Assembly: GCA_002077045.2 (NCBI GenBank) | Contig: KZ111149.1 | Location: 912,247-976,246, forward strand | Direction of reading: 5' to 3' | Source: Rachicladosporium sp. CCFEE 5018 | Taxonomy: Eukaryota; Ascomycota; Dothideomycetes; Cladosporiales; Cladosporiaceae | Length of the DNA: 64,000 nucleotides | Shown: piece by piece, positions 20,242 through 29,992 of the stretch | How positions within the stretch are numbered: position 1 is the first letter of the stretch | How the letters are laid out: each line of letters begins with the position of its first letter | Program-made: the position numbers and the translations under genes | The notes under the pieces: generated by a model | Told to the model about the DNA's origin: nothing | Seen by the model: only the letters and a program-made list of their open reading frames with translations | The model's database searches: none

Positions 20242-21477
20242 AGTTGTGAAGTGAGCACTTTGAAAGTAGAACGAGGTGATAGTAGTCGAGGCGATGATAT
20301 TCGAGGGATGGACTGTCGATGTAAGGGCTATGCGCTATTGAAGCCAGCGAAAGTAATGGTAAGGATACTCGTTCGGGCGTATCGTTGTGGGCTCATGCGG
20401 AGACGAGCTGGTGAGTGACCAGTAGCATGATGCTCATAGTGAAGTCGATGAGGAATGATCGAAATTCCAGGATATCTTCAATGGTCAGCATTCAAAACTT
20501 TGCCAATGATGCACACTCGTAGCAGTGTCTCTCTGGACCCATAATGCTCATCTCAGATCGTCCACGATAACTGTAGAGCGTGCCCAGCATGCAGTCGACG
20601 TAAGTGGACTCCCCCAGACCTCGACAGTATCACAACGCGGTCGTACCTCCCTCTCCCCCCACGCATCTTCTGATGAAGTGACCATTGCAGCGGTCAAGCG
20701 TAGTGGACATGGTATACACGCGAGGAGATCTCCATGGGCGGACCATCTTTCGACACCACAACTCTTAACTGATTCTTTTACTGTCAACGCAACATGTAGA
20801 ACAAAGCTATCTGTAACGTAAGCTTCACCAGCGCGTCTCTCGACAATGGAACTTCTGCTTGAGCTACCGTCGACTGCGCCATGCCGAAAGACCACGCTGT
20901 CATGCCACTATTGACAGGCCGATACACGAAGATCGTTTCGAAGGTCAGCATCAGCAGCAGTGGACGAGAGTAACAGATGCTCCACAACAGCACCGTGCTT
21001 TCTGAACTCTGAAGTAATGTGAGCCCATGGCACTTGTCGAAAAGAGTGACCATGGGACCGGGAGCGCGTGGCAGACACGCGGCTGCGTTGAAGCTTGCGA
21101 TACTGACCTTCGTTCCCATCGAGGCTTCTCCTCAGAGTCTCATTCGCTGGACCAAAGGTTTGCGGCCTCTTGCGCGTGCTCTAAGTCCCTCATAGTCCAT
21201 CAGCCAGTATTTGCCTTTCGGAGCTGATGTTGTTCAGCGGGATCCTCTACTACAGGCCACTACTTGAATGAAGCCCAACTTTGATTTGCAGCTCCCCCGA
21301 TGATCGAGCCCTTACTTGCGCTGAGGCCGACTGCGCTGCGCGATTTCCAAGTCCTGTCATGCTGTCGTCGAGATGCGCATTCACCAAGTCTCTAATTCTG
21401 GACTGCAGGAGCTTGGGACTAGCACTTTGTCTGCTCCGTCCAGCGGCCAGAGGAGAGACCGCAGAACCGAAGATTTG
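20242..21477. other. Long gene-poor stretch in membrane-protein cluster
   Basis: 1236 nt. On the minus strand a frame at 21119-20784 contains one hydrophobic run and could be a decayed exon of the neighbouring family, but it lacks the loop motif and has no matching first exon. The rest holds the promoter of the gene at 19663-20241. I call no gene. Confidence 0.4.
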
Positions 21478-21775
21478 TTACTCTTCTTTGCGCCCATGCT
21501 GCCTCTTTGCCATATTCCGATGCGCGCGCCTGACAGCAAGTCTGAGGTACCCGAAAATGGCTCCCCAGAGCGCCAGCGTGGTAATGACTGTGTATGTACC
21601 CAAAATCAGCTTGATAACGGCGCTCAGAATCAGCCCGCCATGCTCCATCCACGTGCTGCCGAGAGCGGCATCACCCGGTTGCAATATGAGAACTAGAGGG
21701 AAAGGAGCAAAGAGTGTCATCGTGGACGAGATGAGTATCTTCGCATCGAGATCTGGGCCAATGATGCCTATCTTC
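21478..21775 (-). pseudogene. Orphan terminal exon of the phase-1-intron membrane family
   Basis: The frame encodes DLDAKILISSTMTLFAPFPL, a loop STWMEHG and a last helix with ITTLALWGAIFGYL, then a basic tail ending HGRKEE. It aligns end to end with exon 2 of the 19663-20241 gene. A GATAG acceptor near 21776 gives the same phase as the other family members. No first exon can fit upstream: the stop of the next gene lies about 30 nt away (21807). It is either a relic or an alternative last exon for the gene at 21807-22435, whose exon 1 has the compatible phase. Open and undamaged over about 95 codons. Confidence 0.55.
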
Positions 21776-21806
21776 GTCTGTCCAGTCCAACACTACCCAC
21801 CCGCTG

Positions 21807-22435
21807 CTACTGCTTCGCTTCACCCGCCTCGGGACCTTCCAGCTGCTCCTCGATCTCACGCGCTTTCTTGTACGCATTGCGGCTCTGCCGCCAGTTGTCC
21901 CAGCCTTGATACCCTTTGCAGATCGACCATGCCAGCAGCATAAGAAAACCCACACATAACGCAAGCGAGCTGACTCCAACAAATTCGCTCAAGTGTACCC
22001 ACAGCATCTGCCGCGACAGAGTCAAACAATGCTGCGCCCACGTGCTGCTTGGCGCCTCCGGGACATTGATTGCCACAACCGTGAAATTTACTAGGGAGAG
22101 TAAGCCGAAGAGACCTCCCACCATGTTATCGTCCGGAGAACAGGCGGATTCATAATTATCTGAAGCGATGTCTGGGAAAGCTATCGTGACGATGTCAGTG
22201 AATGGTCATGTGCAAGCACGTAATTGCGCTACTCACCCCGGGCGAATGTGTAAAGGACGGAACACAACGCGAGATAGCAGTAGCATACAAGCACGGCACT
22301 GATCAGAAGTACAAGTATAATCGTCGCAGCCCAGATGATGGCACCCAGGGCGGCGTTGATGGCGATGGTGAGTACACCACTCGCCATGATGTCTTGCATC
22401 GGCAATGCCGCAGCTGGCAAAGTCGTGTTGTCCAT
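21807..22435 (-). CDS. Four-helix membrane protein, phase-1-intron family (190 aa)
   Basis: Exon 1 (199 nt, 22435-22237) encodes MDNTTLPAAALPMQDIMASG and two strongly hydrophobic segments ending VLYTFAR; the split codon is G|CT (Ala). The 56-nt intron (22181-22236) has a CACTGAC branch site. Exon 2 (22180-21807) has a polar start, a third helix, the loop SSTWAQHCLTLSRQ, a fourth helix, and a charged tail with YQGWDNWRQSRNAYKKAREI. That tail recalls the LYNWRRARSG patch of the 18409-19155 protein. Unknown function. Confidence 0.72.
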
Positions 22436-23195
22436 GAAGTCGTGCTTTCGAGCGTATTGTCAAACACTTGATATTGTGGTACAGTATTGACCAGGATCGA
22501 GTATGTAGGGACGTGGCGTGGGCGTGATATATTGATCAAGTAGACTCGACTGAGGACGCAGTATGATGATGGACTTGCCGCACTGCTCTCACTGCTCGCT
22601 CAATCAATCACATAATGTGTAAGTACGAGACCTTTGTGACGAACTTGATTGGCAGCGGCGAAGTCTCGAGGCGGTCCTCGGGGATTTGATGTCTTCAACT
22701 CTAATCGACAACTCTACGGCAACTTTGTCCAGAACAAGATCAAGGAAAGTGTGAGGTCGGTACAGACCTGTAGCATGAACTTCGGTGGCGTCTCCCTGCA
22801 ATATTGCATATCGTCAATGCCTTACAAGCCCGCGCCGAAATGCTCGACAACTTTGTGCAGGAGTCAGTGGAGGCTGCATAGGTCAGCATCATGAGCGTTT
22901 GGAAAGATGAGCTGAGGCCGGCACGCGCGGACCATGTGCCATATGAACCGTGCTGACCACCATTGCAAGGCCAGTCACTGGTCAACTCCGCCGTCGCCAA
23001 GAAGGATATGTTCATAGACTTTGCAAAGGATGGCTTGTCACGTGAGCGCCTCTGCCGCAGCCTTTCATGTGGTCCACCGGGAACGTAGTGCTCTGCACGA
23101 CCTTCGTTGGTGACATGCTCAGGTTATCGATTTCATCGTTGCTGGCTTGCCTCGTTCTGCTCGTTGGGATTGTGTTAAGTGCTCAAGGCTGCTGC
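22436..23195. other. Intergenic stretch with a relic of a repeat-containing frame
   Basis: 760 nt. On the plus strand three fragments share a pattern of hydrophobic-Asn-Ser/Ala, then Asn/Asp-Phe-Val/Ala-Gln/Lys: VFNSNRQLYGNFVQNKIKES (about 22690-22750), IVNALQARAEMLDNFVQES (about 22811-22870) and LVNSAVAKKDMFIDFAKDG (about 22980-23036). They could be exons of a short helical-repeat protein, but I could not find a splice model without stop codons, so it is probably a relic. Confidence 0.3.
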
Positions 23196-24983
23196 TCAGT
23201 CTCCGTCCGGGTTCAGCAGTAAGTCTTCTTCGGACTCGGCCTGCTCTGCCAGCTTACTTGACTCTTCTCCCGACTTCACGTCCGGATCCACTTTGTCACC
23301 AAAGTCATCTGCACCCAAGAACTTCCGACCAACCAGCTTCTCTGGCAGGTATGTCTGCACCACTTTGCCGTTGACGTAGCTCGGATTGTACTTGTAGTCC
23401 ACGCCATAGCCAAGATTCTTCATCAGCTTCGTTGGTGCGTTTCGCATCTGTAGCGGGATTGGCAGTCCAGCGATGCCTGGGTCTTTCAGCGCACTGTACG
23501 CAGCGCTTAGACCGCTGTACGAGCGAATCGACTTCGGAGCAAGGGCAAGTGCAGTAGCACAAAGAGCCAGGTTGATTCGGCATTCAGGCATGCCGATCTT
23601 CTCCGCTGCAGAGTACGCTGCGGTGGCGAGTGAGAGCATCGTGTTGTCAGCAAGGCCGATGTCTTCAGATGCGATAACCACCATGCGGCGAGCAACGTAG
23701 AGCGGATCTTCGCCTGACTGTAGCATTCGCGCCAGATAGTAGAGTGTGGCATCGGGGTCTGAGCCTCGTATCGACTTGTGGAAAGCTGAGATCGTGTCGT
23801 AGTGCTGGTCGCCTGCTCGGTCGTAGACGAGCGTTTGCGTGAGTGACCGTTTGATGTCTTCGGCGGTCGTATTTGGCTTCCGACACAAATCAAGTGCTAG
23901 CTCCACAAGGTTCAGCCCAGTCCTGGCGTCGCCATCTGCAAAGGCTGCGAGATATCGTAGCAGCGCAAAGTCATCTCGAGCTAGCAAATGCTCGCTAGAG
24001 GTTGCGCTGGCCTCCTGCTTGGCGTCCGGCGCAGCATCATTCCCAAGTGGACTCGGTGGTGGCGTGGGCACAAGTCCCGGGACTTCGTTCGCTAGTGCAC
24101 GCTTGAGTATGCCGAAGATGTGCTCCTCTTCCAGCTTCGAAAGCGTGAATGTCCTGCACCGACTCAGTAGCGCGTTGCCGACCTTGAAGCTCGGGTTCTC
24201 GGTTGTTGCGCCGATGAGCGTGACTTGTCCACTTTCGACAGGGCCCAAGAAGACATCCTGCTGGCTCTTGCTGAATCGATGAATCTCGTCGCAGAAGATG
24301 ATCGTCTTACGTCCGGTGAGCCTGAGCTCGTTCTTGGCCTCGTCGAAGATGCGCTTGCATTCGCCCACTCCACTCGAAGTGCTATTGATCTCAACAAAGC
24401 GTGTGCTGGCCGTCTGCGCAATGAGTCGAGCGATTGTGGTCTTGCCACTTCCTGGAGGGCCCCAGAGGATCATCGACGGAATGCCCTTCTCTCCTGTCAC
24501 GACCAGCCCTCTGAGCACCCCATCTGCGCCTACAAGCTCCTGTCCAGCTACATCGTCCAGAGTCTGCGGCCGCATACGCTCTGCAAGCGGCGCATGACTG
24601 TTCTTTGCCTTCTTCGTTGGCGGACCCAGCTTGACAGCTTCCTCAGGCTGCTCTATCGTAGTAGTCTCGGTGTCATCCTCAGCGGGTCGCTTCGTCCCGT
24701 TCACGGGTTGTGTGTTGAAGAAAGAGAATGGCGTTCTGGACGTCGGCGCTGTCTGTGTGCTTGCGACGCCATTGACAAGCGGTGACGAACCGGCATCCTC
24801 TGACTTGATCTGCCCGTTCCTCTTCGGGGCGGGAGTCGTGAAGAAGGAACCTGCCTTTGACTTCGCCTGAGTCTGCGGCGGTGGCAGCGAAGGCTCGTCA
24901 AGGAATACGGTACAGTTGGAGTCGATGTGCCGGTTGATGACTGATTCTGGTACTGTCTTCTCACAGATAGGGCAAGCATACAT
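23196..24983 (-). CDS. MGS1: Mgs1/WRNIP1 AAA+ ATPase with UBZ4 finger
   Basis: An intronless 595-aa protein. An N-terminal Rad18-type ubiquitin-binding zinc finger has Cys4, Cys7, His19 and Cys24. A disordered linker with FFTT and FSFFN motifs follows, then an AAA+ core: GPPGSGKT (Walker A), IIFCDEIHRF (Walker B), GATTENPSF (sensor 1), and the C-terminal MgsA oligomerisation region (DEDLLYVARRM-like segment and RNAPTKLMKNLGYG). Mgs1 is a nuclear DNA-dependent ATPase that binds ubiquitylated PCNA and acts in post-replication tolerance of damage. The length fits the family (yeast 587 aa). It is the only housekeeping gene inside the membrane-protein cluster. Confidence 0.95.
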   Translation of the reverse strand: MYACPICEKTVPESVINRHIDSNCTVFLDEPSLPPPQTQAKSKAGSFFTTPAPKRNGQIKSEDAGSSPLVNGVASTQTAPTSRTPFSFFNTQPVNGTKRPAEDDTETTTIEQPEEAVKLGPPTKKAKNSHAPLAERMRPQTLDDVAGQELVGADGVLRGLVVTGEKGIPSMILWGPPGSGKTTIARLIAQTASTRFVEINSTSSGVGECKRIFDEAKNELRLTGRKTIIFCDEIHRFSKSQQDVFLGPVESGQVTLIGATTENPSFKVGNALLSRCRTFTLSKLEEEHIFGILKRALANEVPGLVPTPPPSPLGNDAAPDAKQEASATSSEHLLARDDFALLRYLAAFADGDARTGLNLVELALDLCRKPNTTAEDIKRSLTQTLVYDRAGDQHYDTISAFHKSIRGSDPDATLYYLARMLQSGEDPLYVARRMVVIASEDIGLADNTMLSLATAAYSAAEKIGMPECRINLALCATALALAPKSIRSYSGLSAAYSALKDPGIAGLPIPLQMRNAPTKLMKNLGYGVDYKYNPSYVNGKVVQTYLPEKLVGRKFLGADDFGDKVDPDVKSGEESSKLAEQAESEEDLLLNPDGD

Positions 24984-25817
24984 CGTTTTAGAAGGAATGG
25001 TGGTGTCTCACAACGACGCGAAGTCGTCGATGATGTAGCCCAACGCGTGGGAGACGCGATGTCTTGGCAATATGGCAGCTTTGGAGGGGATCGCTTCGAT
25101 TATTGTGTGCTCCACTACAACAACTTCTGAAGGTCCCGAGGCTCGCGTTCGGGATGTCTTTATTACGCCTCGCCAGACGATGGTCCCGCCCGGGAATCGA
25201 TGATGTTTACTGTATTCCGGCTTCATCAACCAATACTCTGAGCACTTCTGCGATCTTCCTGGAATACTGCCGCCTCACTACGATCAGCTTGCGAAGGTGC
25301 AAAGGCAGCGCTAGATGCGACCCATGACTGGTGATGCTACTGGCGATTCGAATCGACAATGGAGAAGGTTTAAAGCAATGTTGAAACTCACCTTGACCGA
25401 GTAATGTCGCTCCCTACCTTGTTCCACTCCGTGGCGTAGTATGCGCCTCATATGCGACTTGGAGCTCAATGTCGAGGAACGAACTTGACCTTACTGCGAC
25501 GATCGAACTCATGTTGAGATCCAACGATGTCCAATATGGCAGCAGCAATTGAGTTTCTCGGTGAAGCGTCCCCTTTCTGCTGACCACGACGAAGTCAATA
25601 GCTTCGAGGTCATGTCACATACTACGCAACAGGCTAGCTATATCGTTGACTAGCTCAACGCTCTGATCACATCAGAGATGTCCTGAAGATGTCTCGCATG
25701 CACTCCATTCTTCCAAGTTGACAGACCTTCTTCTACTCTCGTGACTTGGACTGAAGAAGCGGAGGGCTCGCGACACTTCGACTCACGATCATCAACGCAG
25801 CACAACACTCTGCCATC
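24984..25817. other. Intergenic region MGS1/membrane-protein gene
   Basis: 834 nt between divergent starts. A 73-codon minus-strand frame at 25229-25008 is open but has no recognisable feature and sits in the MGS1 promoter. No confident gene. Confidence 0.4.
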
Positions 25818-26435
25818 ATGAGAAAGTCTCCTCTAGATCTCGGAGTAGTGACGATATGGCTGCAGGGAGATGACAGTACACCACGTCCACAGACCAGCGC
25901 TTTGGCAGCGCTATCTATATGTCTTTTGGCATATGGCGCTGTCTTTGTGGTAGCCTTCCACTGCAATGGCGGTCGGGGGAGGTATGCCTCCCTATTGCGC
26001 AAGCAGGTCGAGAGGATAACGGGTAATTCGACGCTGAAGTCTTGACCTTGGGGGACAGAGACTGATCAGACATGTGCGGGACTCAAGAGAATTGCAGTCA
26101 AGAAGAAGCCCGTCGACCCTGCATGGCAGAAGCTCCTCGCACTATTCGGCCTCTGGTTGATCACTATCTTCAAGATTCTAATCCCGACTGCTACCCGGGC
26201 CAAGCATTTCCTGGTTCTTGTAGCCTTGATTGGACTGTTCGAGCTTTGTCTCTTGTTCATCATCTCCACGCTGGTCTTGCTGGCGCTTATCGGACTACTC
26301 GCTACGCGCTTGTACCTTGCATTCTCTGGGGAAGGCGGGCTCTTCGGGCTGCGACGAACACGCATGGTGGGTGACCAGCATAATGATCTCGAGAGTCAAG
26401 TACTGAACAGTGACGAGGCAGCGAACAAGGAGTAG
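25818..26435 (+). CDS. Small polytopic membrane protein, phase-1-intron family (180 aa)
   Basis: Plus strand. Exon 1 (25818-26022) gives a polar N-terminus, one clear hydrophobic segment (AALSICLLAYGAVFVVAFH) and a basic linker ending RKQVERIT; the split codon is G|TC (Val). The intron is 75 nt (26023-26097). Exon 2 (26098-26435) starts VKKKPVDPAWQKLL, contains two or three very hydrophobic segments, and ends in a charged tail. Exon length and intron phase match the cluster, but only one helix is evident in exon 1 and the S/T-W loop is absent, so membership is less sure than for the others. Confidence 0.62.
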
Positions 26436-26838
26436 GCGTGAGTGGGGGAACACAAGCTCCACAATTTCAGATTGATCGATGCTAAGGCAACGATAGACTC
26501 TTGACCTCAACGTACTCTGAAACTACTCAACGTATCTTCGACATCGTTTGTGAAGTGACTTCGACGTTTGAGAGTGCTGCTGCGCAATGAGATGTCGCTC
26601 GGGTACTTCTGAGCAGGGCTTCTGCACTATTTATCGCGCTCAATGGTTCTCGCGAGGCCTTGATCCCTATTCCCATCGCTGACACTTGATCGAAACTAGA
26701 TCTTGGACCATCACAATCAGCTCTTCAAAGTTTATATCGGCCACATGCTCCCCTTTCGGCAGTCTGTGAAAGTCGGCCACAATCTCTACGCATGTAAATC
26801 CTGCTTCCCTGACCGCGCCTGCCGACTGTCGACGCCAG
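26436..26838. other. Intergenic region between convergent genes
   Basis: 403 nt between the stops of two membrane-protein genes. No gene seen. Confidence 0.4.
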
Positions 26839-27652
26839 TCAAGCCGTCCGACCTTCCATGTACGGAGCTGCAGAGGTAGCAGTTTTGGTTTCCTCTCCAG
26901 TGTCTGCGCATGCCTTGGTCGGCTGCCTCACCTCGGCCACGAAGTACGCTAGGAACCCAGCGAATGTATTCGGGAACACTTCCCGGTTCTCTTTGTCGTT
27001 CGGGTCACTGTCCTTGTCATCAACAGTATCAGCGCCATCATCGCCGCCAGCGTCCCTTCTGTCAATGAAGCTGGCTACTTCGATGGCATCATCCTGTTCA
27101 GCATCCTGTCTAGCACGTCTGCCACGCACCGCGGAGACAGCGCAGCGTATCGCAACAACCACGAAGATCAACACCAATATTGCCGAGTTGAAAGCGACGA
27201 CAACAAGCGTACTTGCTGGCAGACTTTTCAGGAAGATCGATAAGCCCTGAGAAAAAGTCGTATCACGGGTTGATGACTGGCCCATCACAGCAAGACCAAG
27301 GATCAGAGAGGTGAGTGTCGAAATCCCTGCAAAGATGACCCCGATGTCGAACAACGTAGGGCCAGTCGTCTGGAACAGCATCCTATGGCCTCATCGAGGT
27401 CAGTATTGCGTACTTAGGCCCCTGCTCCTCCCAGCGTCGATGTCAGGACCTACCGGCTGTCCATCGGATCGCAATGTATATTGCGGTGTAGTAGTATGCG
27501 ATACAGGCTGTGATCGCAACCCAAGCCCAGAATGCGAGTGAGATGCAGACCAATATCACGACGAGCCAATAGACGAACGATCCCACGCTCCTGATGGCTG
27601 AGAGCAATACACTGCCTACCATGGGCAGTGATGCTGGAGTCGGGTCGACCAT
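26839..27652 (-). CDS. Four-helix membrane protein, phase-1-intron family, acidic-tail subtype (249 aa)
   Basis: Exon 1 is 199 nt (27652-27454), the intron 64 nt (27390-27453), exon 2 27389-26839. Exon 1 encodes MVDPTPASLPMVGSVLLSAI, two hydrophobic segments and the linker YYYTAIYIAIRWTA; the split codon is G|GC. Exon 2 starts HRMLFQTTGPTLFDIGVIFA and gives two further helices, then a tail rich in Asp/Arg, and ends with NTFAGFLAYFVAEVRQP. The next gene (28260-29100) is a close paralog: RWTAGHRM versus RWLAGYRV at the splice, and FAGF near the C-terminus in both. Tandem duplication is evident. Unknown function. Confidence 0.72.
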
Positions 27653-28259
27653 TGTGCGTGCCGTTGAGTGTGGGTCACGAATCTCAAAGTATGTTGATTT
27701 TGTTTCCCGGTGCTGAGAGATATCAGGAAGTCGACAGGATCGTCACAAGGTCCCCTCCGCGGTACGCTATCATTCGCATGCCTTTCGGTCTCGCCGACAT
27801 ATAAGCAAGGGACGGACGCCTGCGCACGCCCCGAGGGACTCAGGCCACCAAAGTCAAGTTAAGGCAGCATTGCAGCCGTACCAATACATTCCGGCCTGTG
27901 GCTACGCCAGTCGTACGCTCGTGTAGCGCGTATTGGCCACTCTGTGAGATCGGTCAACCTGAAGTCTCGCGATCACGGAACTTAACGCATTTGACAAGAC
28001 CATACAATGCTATTAAGTATATGTGCAGAAGTCCTTGAAAATCGGTGGTATTGATTGCTACGCTCGACCAGCGTTCCTTCTTCACTCTGTGACGCAGATA
28101 TTGGATCGATCGCTGCGGACGATCTGGGGTCCGCAGGCGCCCAGGTGCATGCTTCAAATCTCACACATCAACCGAGACATCGACATGTCTCAAGGTGGCA
28201 AACTTTGCCACCGTCGGCGGTCGTCCATTGCTCCACGTTGATCGGCCAAGCGAGCAAAG
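27653..28259. other. Intergenic region between tandem paralogs
   Basis: 607 nt: promoter of the left gene, 3' end of the right one. No gene seen. Confidence 0.4.
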
Positions 28260-29100
28260 TCATGAGCTAGACTCATCAAGCTTCTCTACAGATGGTGGCA
28301 ATGCGCTGGGGTCCGGCCTTGGGTACGGAGGGCCTCCACTTGGTGCCATCATCTCAGCCAGGAAAAGCTCTCGAAATCCGGCGAACGTGCTCAGGAATGT
28401 CTTGCGGGCCCCTTCACCAGCGACACTTCCGCGCTCGTCGCTAGCGCCGTGCAGGTGAGCTCTATCGCTCCTTCCAACCACACCGCTGTCCACTACGATG
28501 AAATCATGCAGATCATCGTGTCCATTGGTGGCGCGGACAGCCATATGGATTGCGACGAAGGCGCCGATCGAGCACAAGACCGCCGAGATGAGAGCCACGA
28601 TGGCGATCTCGCCTGCCACGAAGCTTTTGAGATAGATCGGTGTGAGCTGAAGCCAGGTCATATCATGGGTCGAGGACAGTATTGCCACAGGCAGACCGGA
28701 GGCGAGACCTATGCCTGTTGATATTCCCGCGAACATGAGGCTAGTCTCCCAGAGCGTCGAGATTGGATCATTATACAGCACCCGATAGCCTGGTCGAGTT
28801 TAGCGTCACCCTAGCGATCCGGACTTCACACTCGCCAGCTAGCCATCTGATGCTGATGAAGAATGCGGCGTAGTAATATGCCATGCAGGCGCTGAACATC
28901 ACAACGATGGACAATATCAAGACACAGCACACAGCCAAGATTAGAAGCCAGAGCAGGAGCCACAGAAACGTACGTAGGAGCCAGAAACCGAGACCGAACA
29001 TTGTTTTGGCGAACCAGAGACTGAAATCTGCCAGCGCTACTACACTCGCGAGCATGACAGCGCCAGTCATTTCCAAAGAAGCCAGAGGAATGTGGTCCAT
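28260..29100 (-). CDS. Four-helix membrane protein, phase-1-intron family, paralog with possible GC-AG intron (264 aa)
   Basis: Exon 1 (29100-28836, 265 nt) has a long, Trp/Leu-rich hydrophobic stretch, then AYYYAAFFISIRWLA; exon 2 (28789-28260) starts GYRVLYNDPISTLWETSLMF after the phase-1 glycine. Alignment with the neighbour requires the donor GCGAGT (a GC-AG intron of 46 nt). A canonical GTGAAG donor six bases downstream also keeps the frame but inserts two residues (GluCys). The third and fourth helices follow, then a polar tail with a conserved STFAGF-x4-FLAEMMAPS motif. Function unknown; membrane location inferred. Confidence 0.7.
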
Positions 29101-29992
29101 CGTTCATTGAACAAGTAGACAGGTGCACAATGGGACAGTGGAGGTATAGTGTGGTGGACTAGGTTGAATACCAAGACTCGTGAGGCATCCAGCACGTTTT
29201 AATATTTCCCGCATGCATACGTGTGACAGGTACCATGCGGTGTCGCCGAGGAACAAGCAAGGGATGAGCTGCTACGCCCTGGTGTCACTCGGGCCATCGG
29301 AGCTCAGCTAAAGCAGCCTTGCAGGTAAGGCCATCGCAGATCGAGTACTTCATCCTAGCGGTATTTGGCCGTCAAGCCATCCTGAGCCTTTACTTTCCCT
29401 GGCTGCGTGCAATGCTTTGTACACTCTGCACATACCTATGTCGGTTGCTTAGCACTTGTCAGGCACACGCTTCACGCCGATTGAGTGTTACCTCATACCT
29501 CTGTTGACAACTCGGACCGGGAAGGGTCGATGACTCCTATACATTTCGTGCGCCACATCGGCCTGGAAACCACGAACGGTCGAACCATAATGCTGCTCAT
29601 CGGGCTCTTCATGTCCGTCCTGGGTACTCTGCTTAATGTCTTGATGGTTCCCTTTCCGAGGCCTTCGAGTCGTTTTCTCATCTTACCATGATCGGGACCA
29701 AGGTGACTCGAGGGAGCGCCTGACTTCAAACGTCTCTTTCAATTCTACTACTAATACAAGCTTGCGTCCACCACCACAAGCTCTACACCCGAAATATCGC
29801 ATCATCACACATGGAAAATGTTCCCTTTCGACTGCGATGTAGCCCGGTCCCAGCCCGTTGATACTCCCCTATCGTGAACCCCAAACGCCGCGCATTCAAT
29901 CATATTTCGCCCTCTCATACAGCCTTTCCATGCCTCTACCCCGGAGGTCCTCGAGCCTCGTCACCTTGTCGATCTTCCATACTTCTTCGTCC
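29101..29992. other. Intergenic region left of the RhoGAP gene
   Basis: 892 nt: promoter of the membrane-protein gene and 3' region of the RhoGAP gene, both minus strand. Small open frames (for example 29485-29691) have no coding hallmarks. No gene called. Confidence 0.4.

Noticed and set aside
20784..21119. Possible additional membrane-family exon
   Set aside because: It has one hydrophobic run but lacks the S/T-W loop, a second helix and a first exon; too weak.
18409..29100. Secondary-metabolite or transporter gene cluster
   Set aside because: The membrane proteins have too few helices for transporters, and no synthase, oxidase or regulator of a biosynthetic cluster is present.
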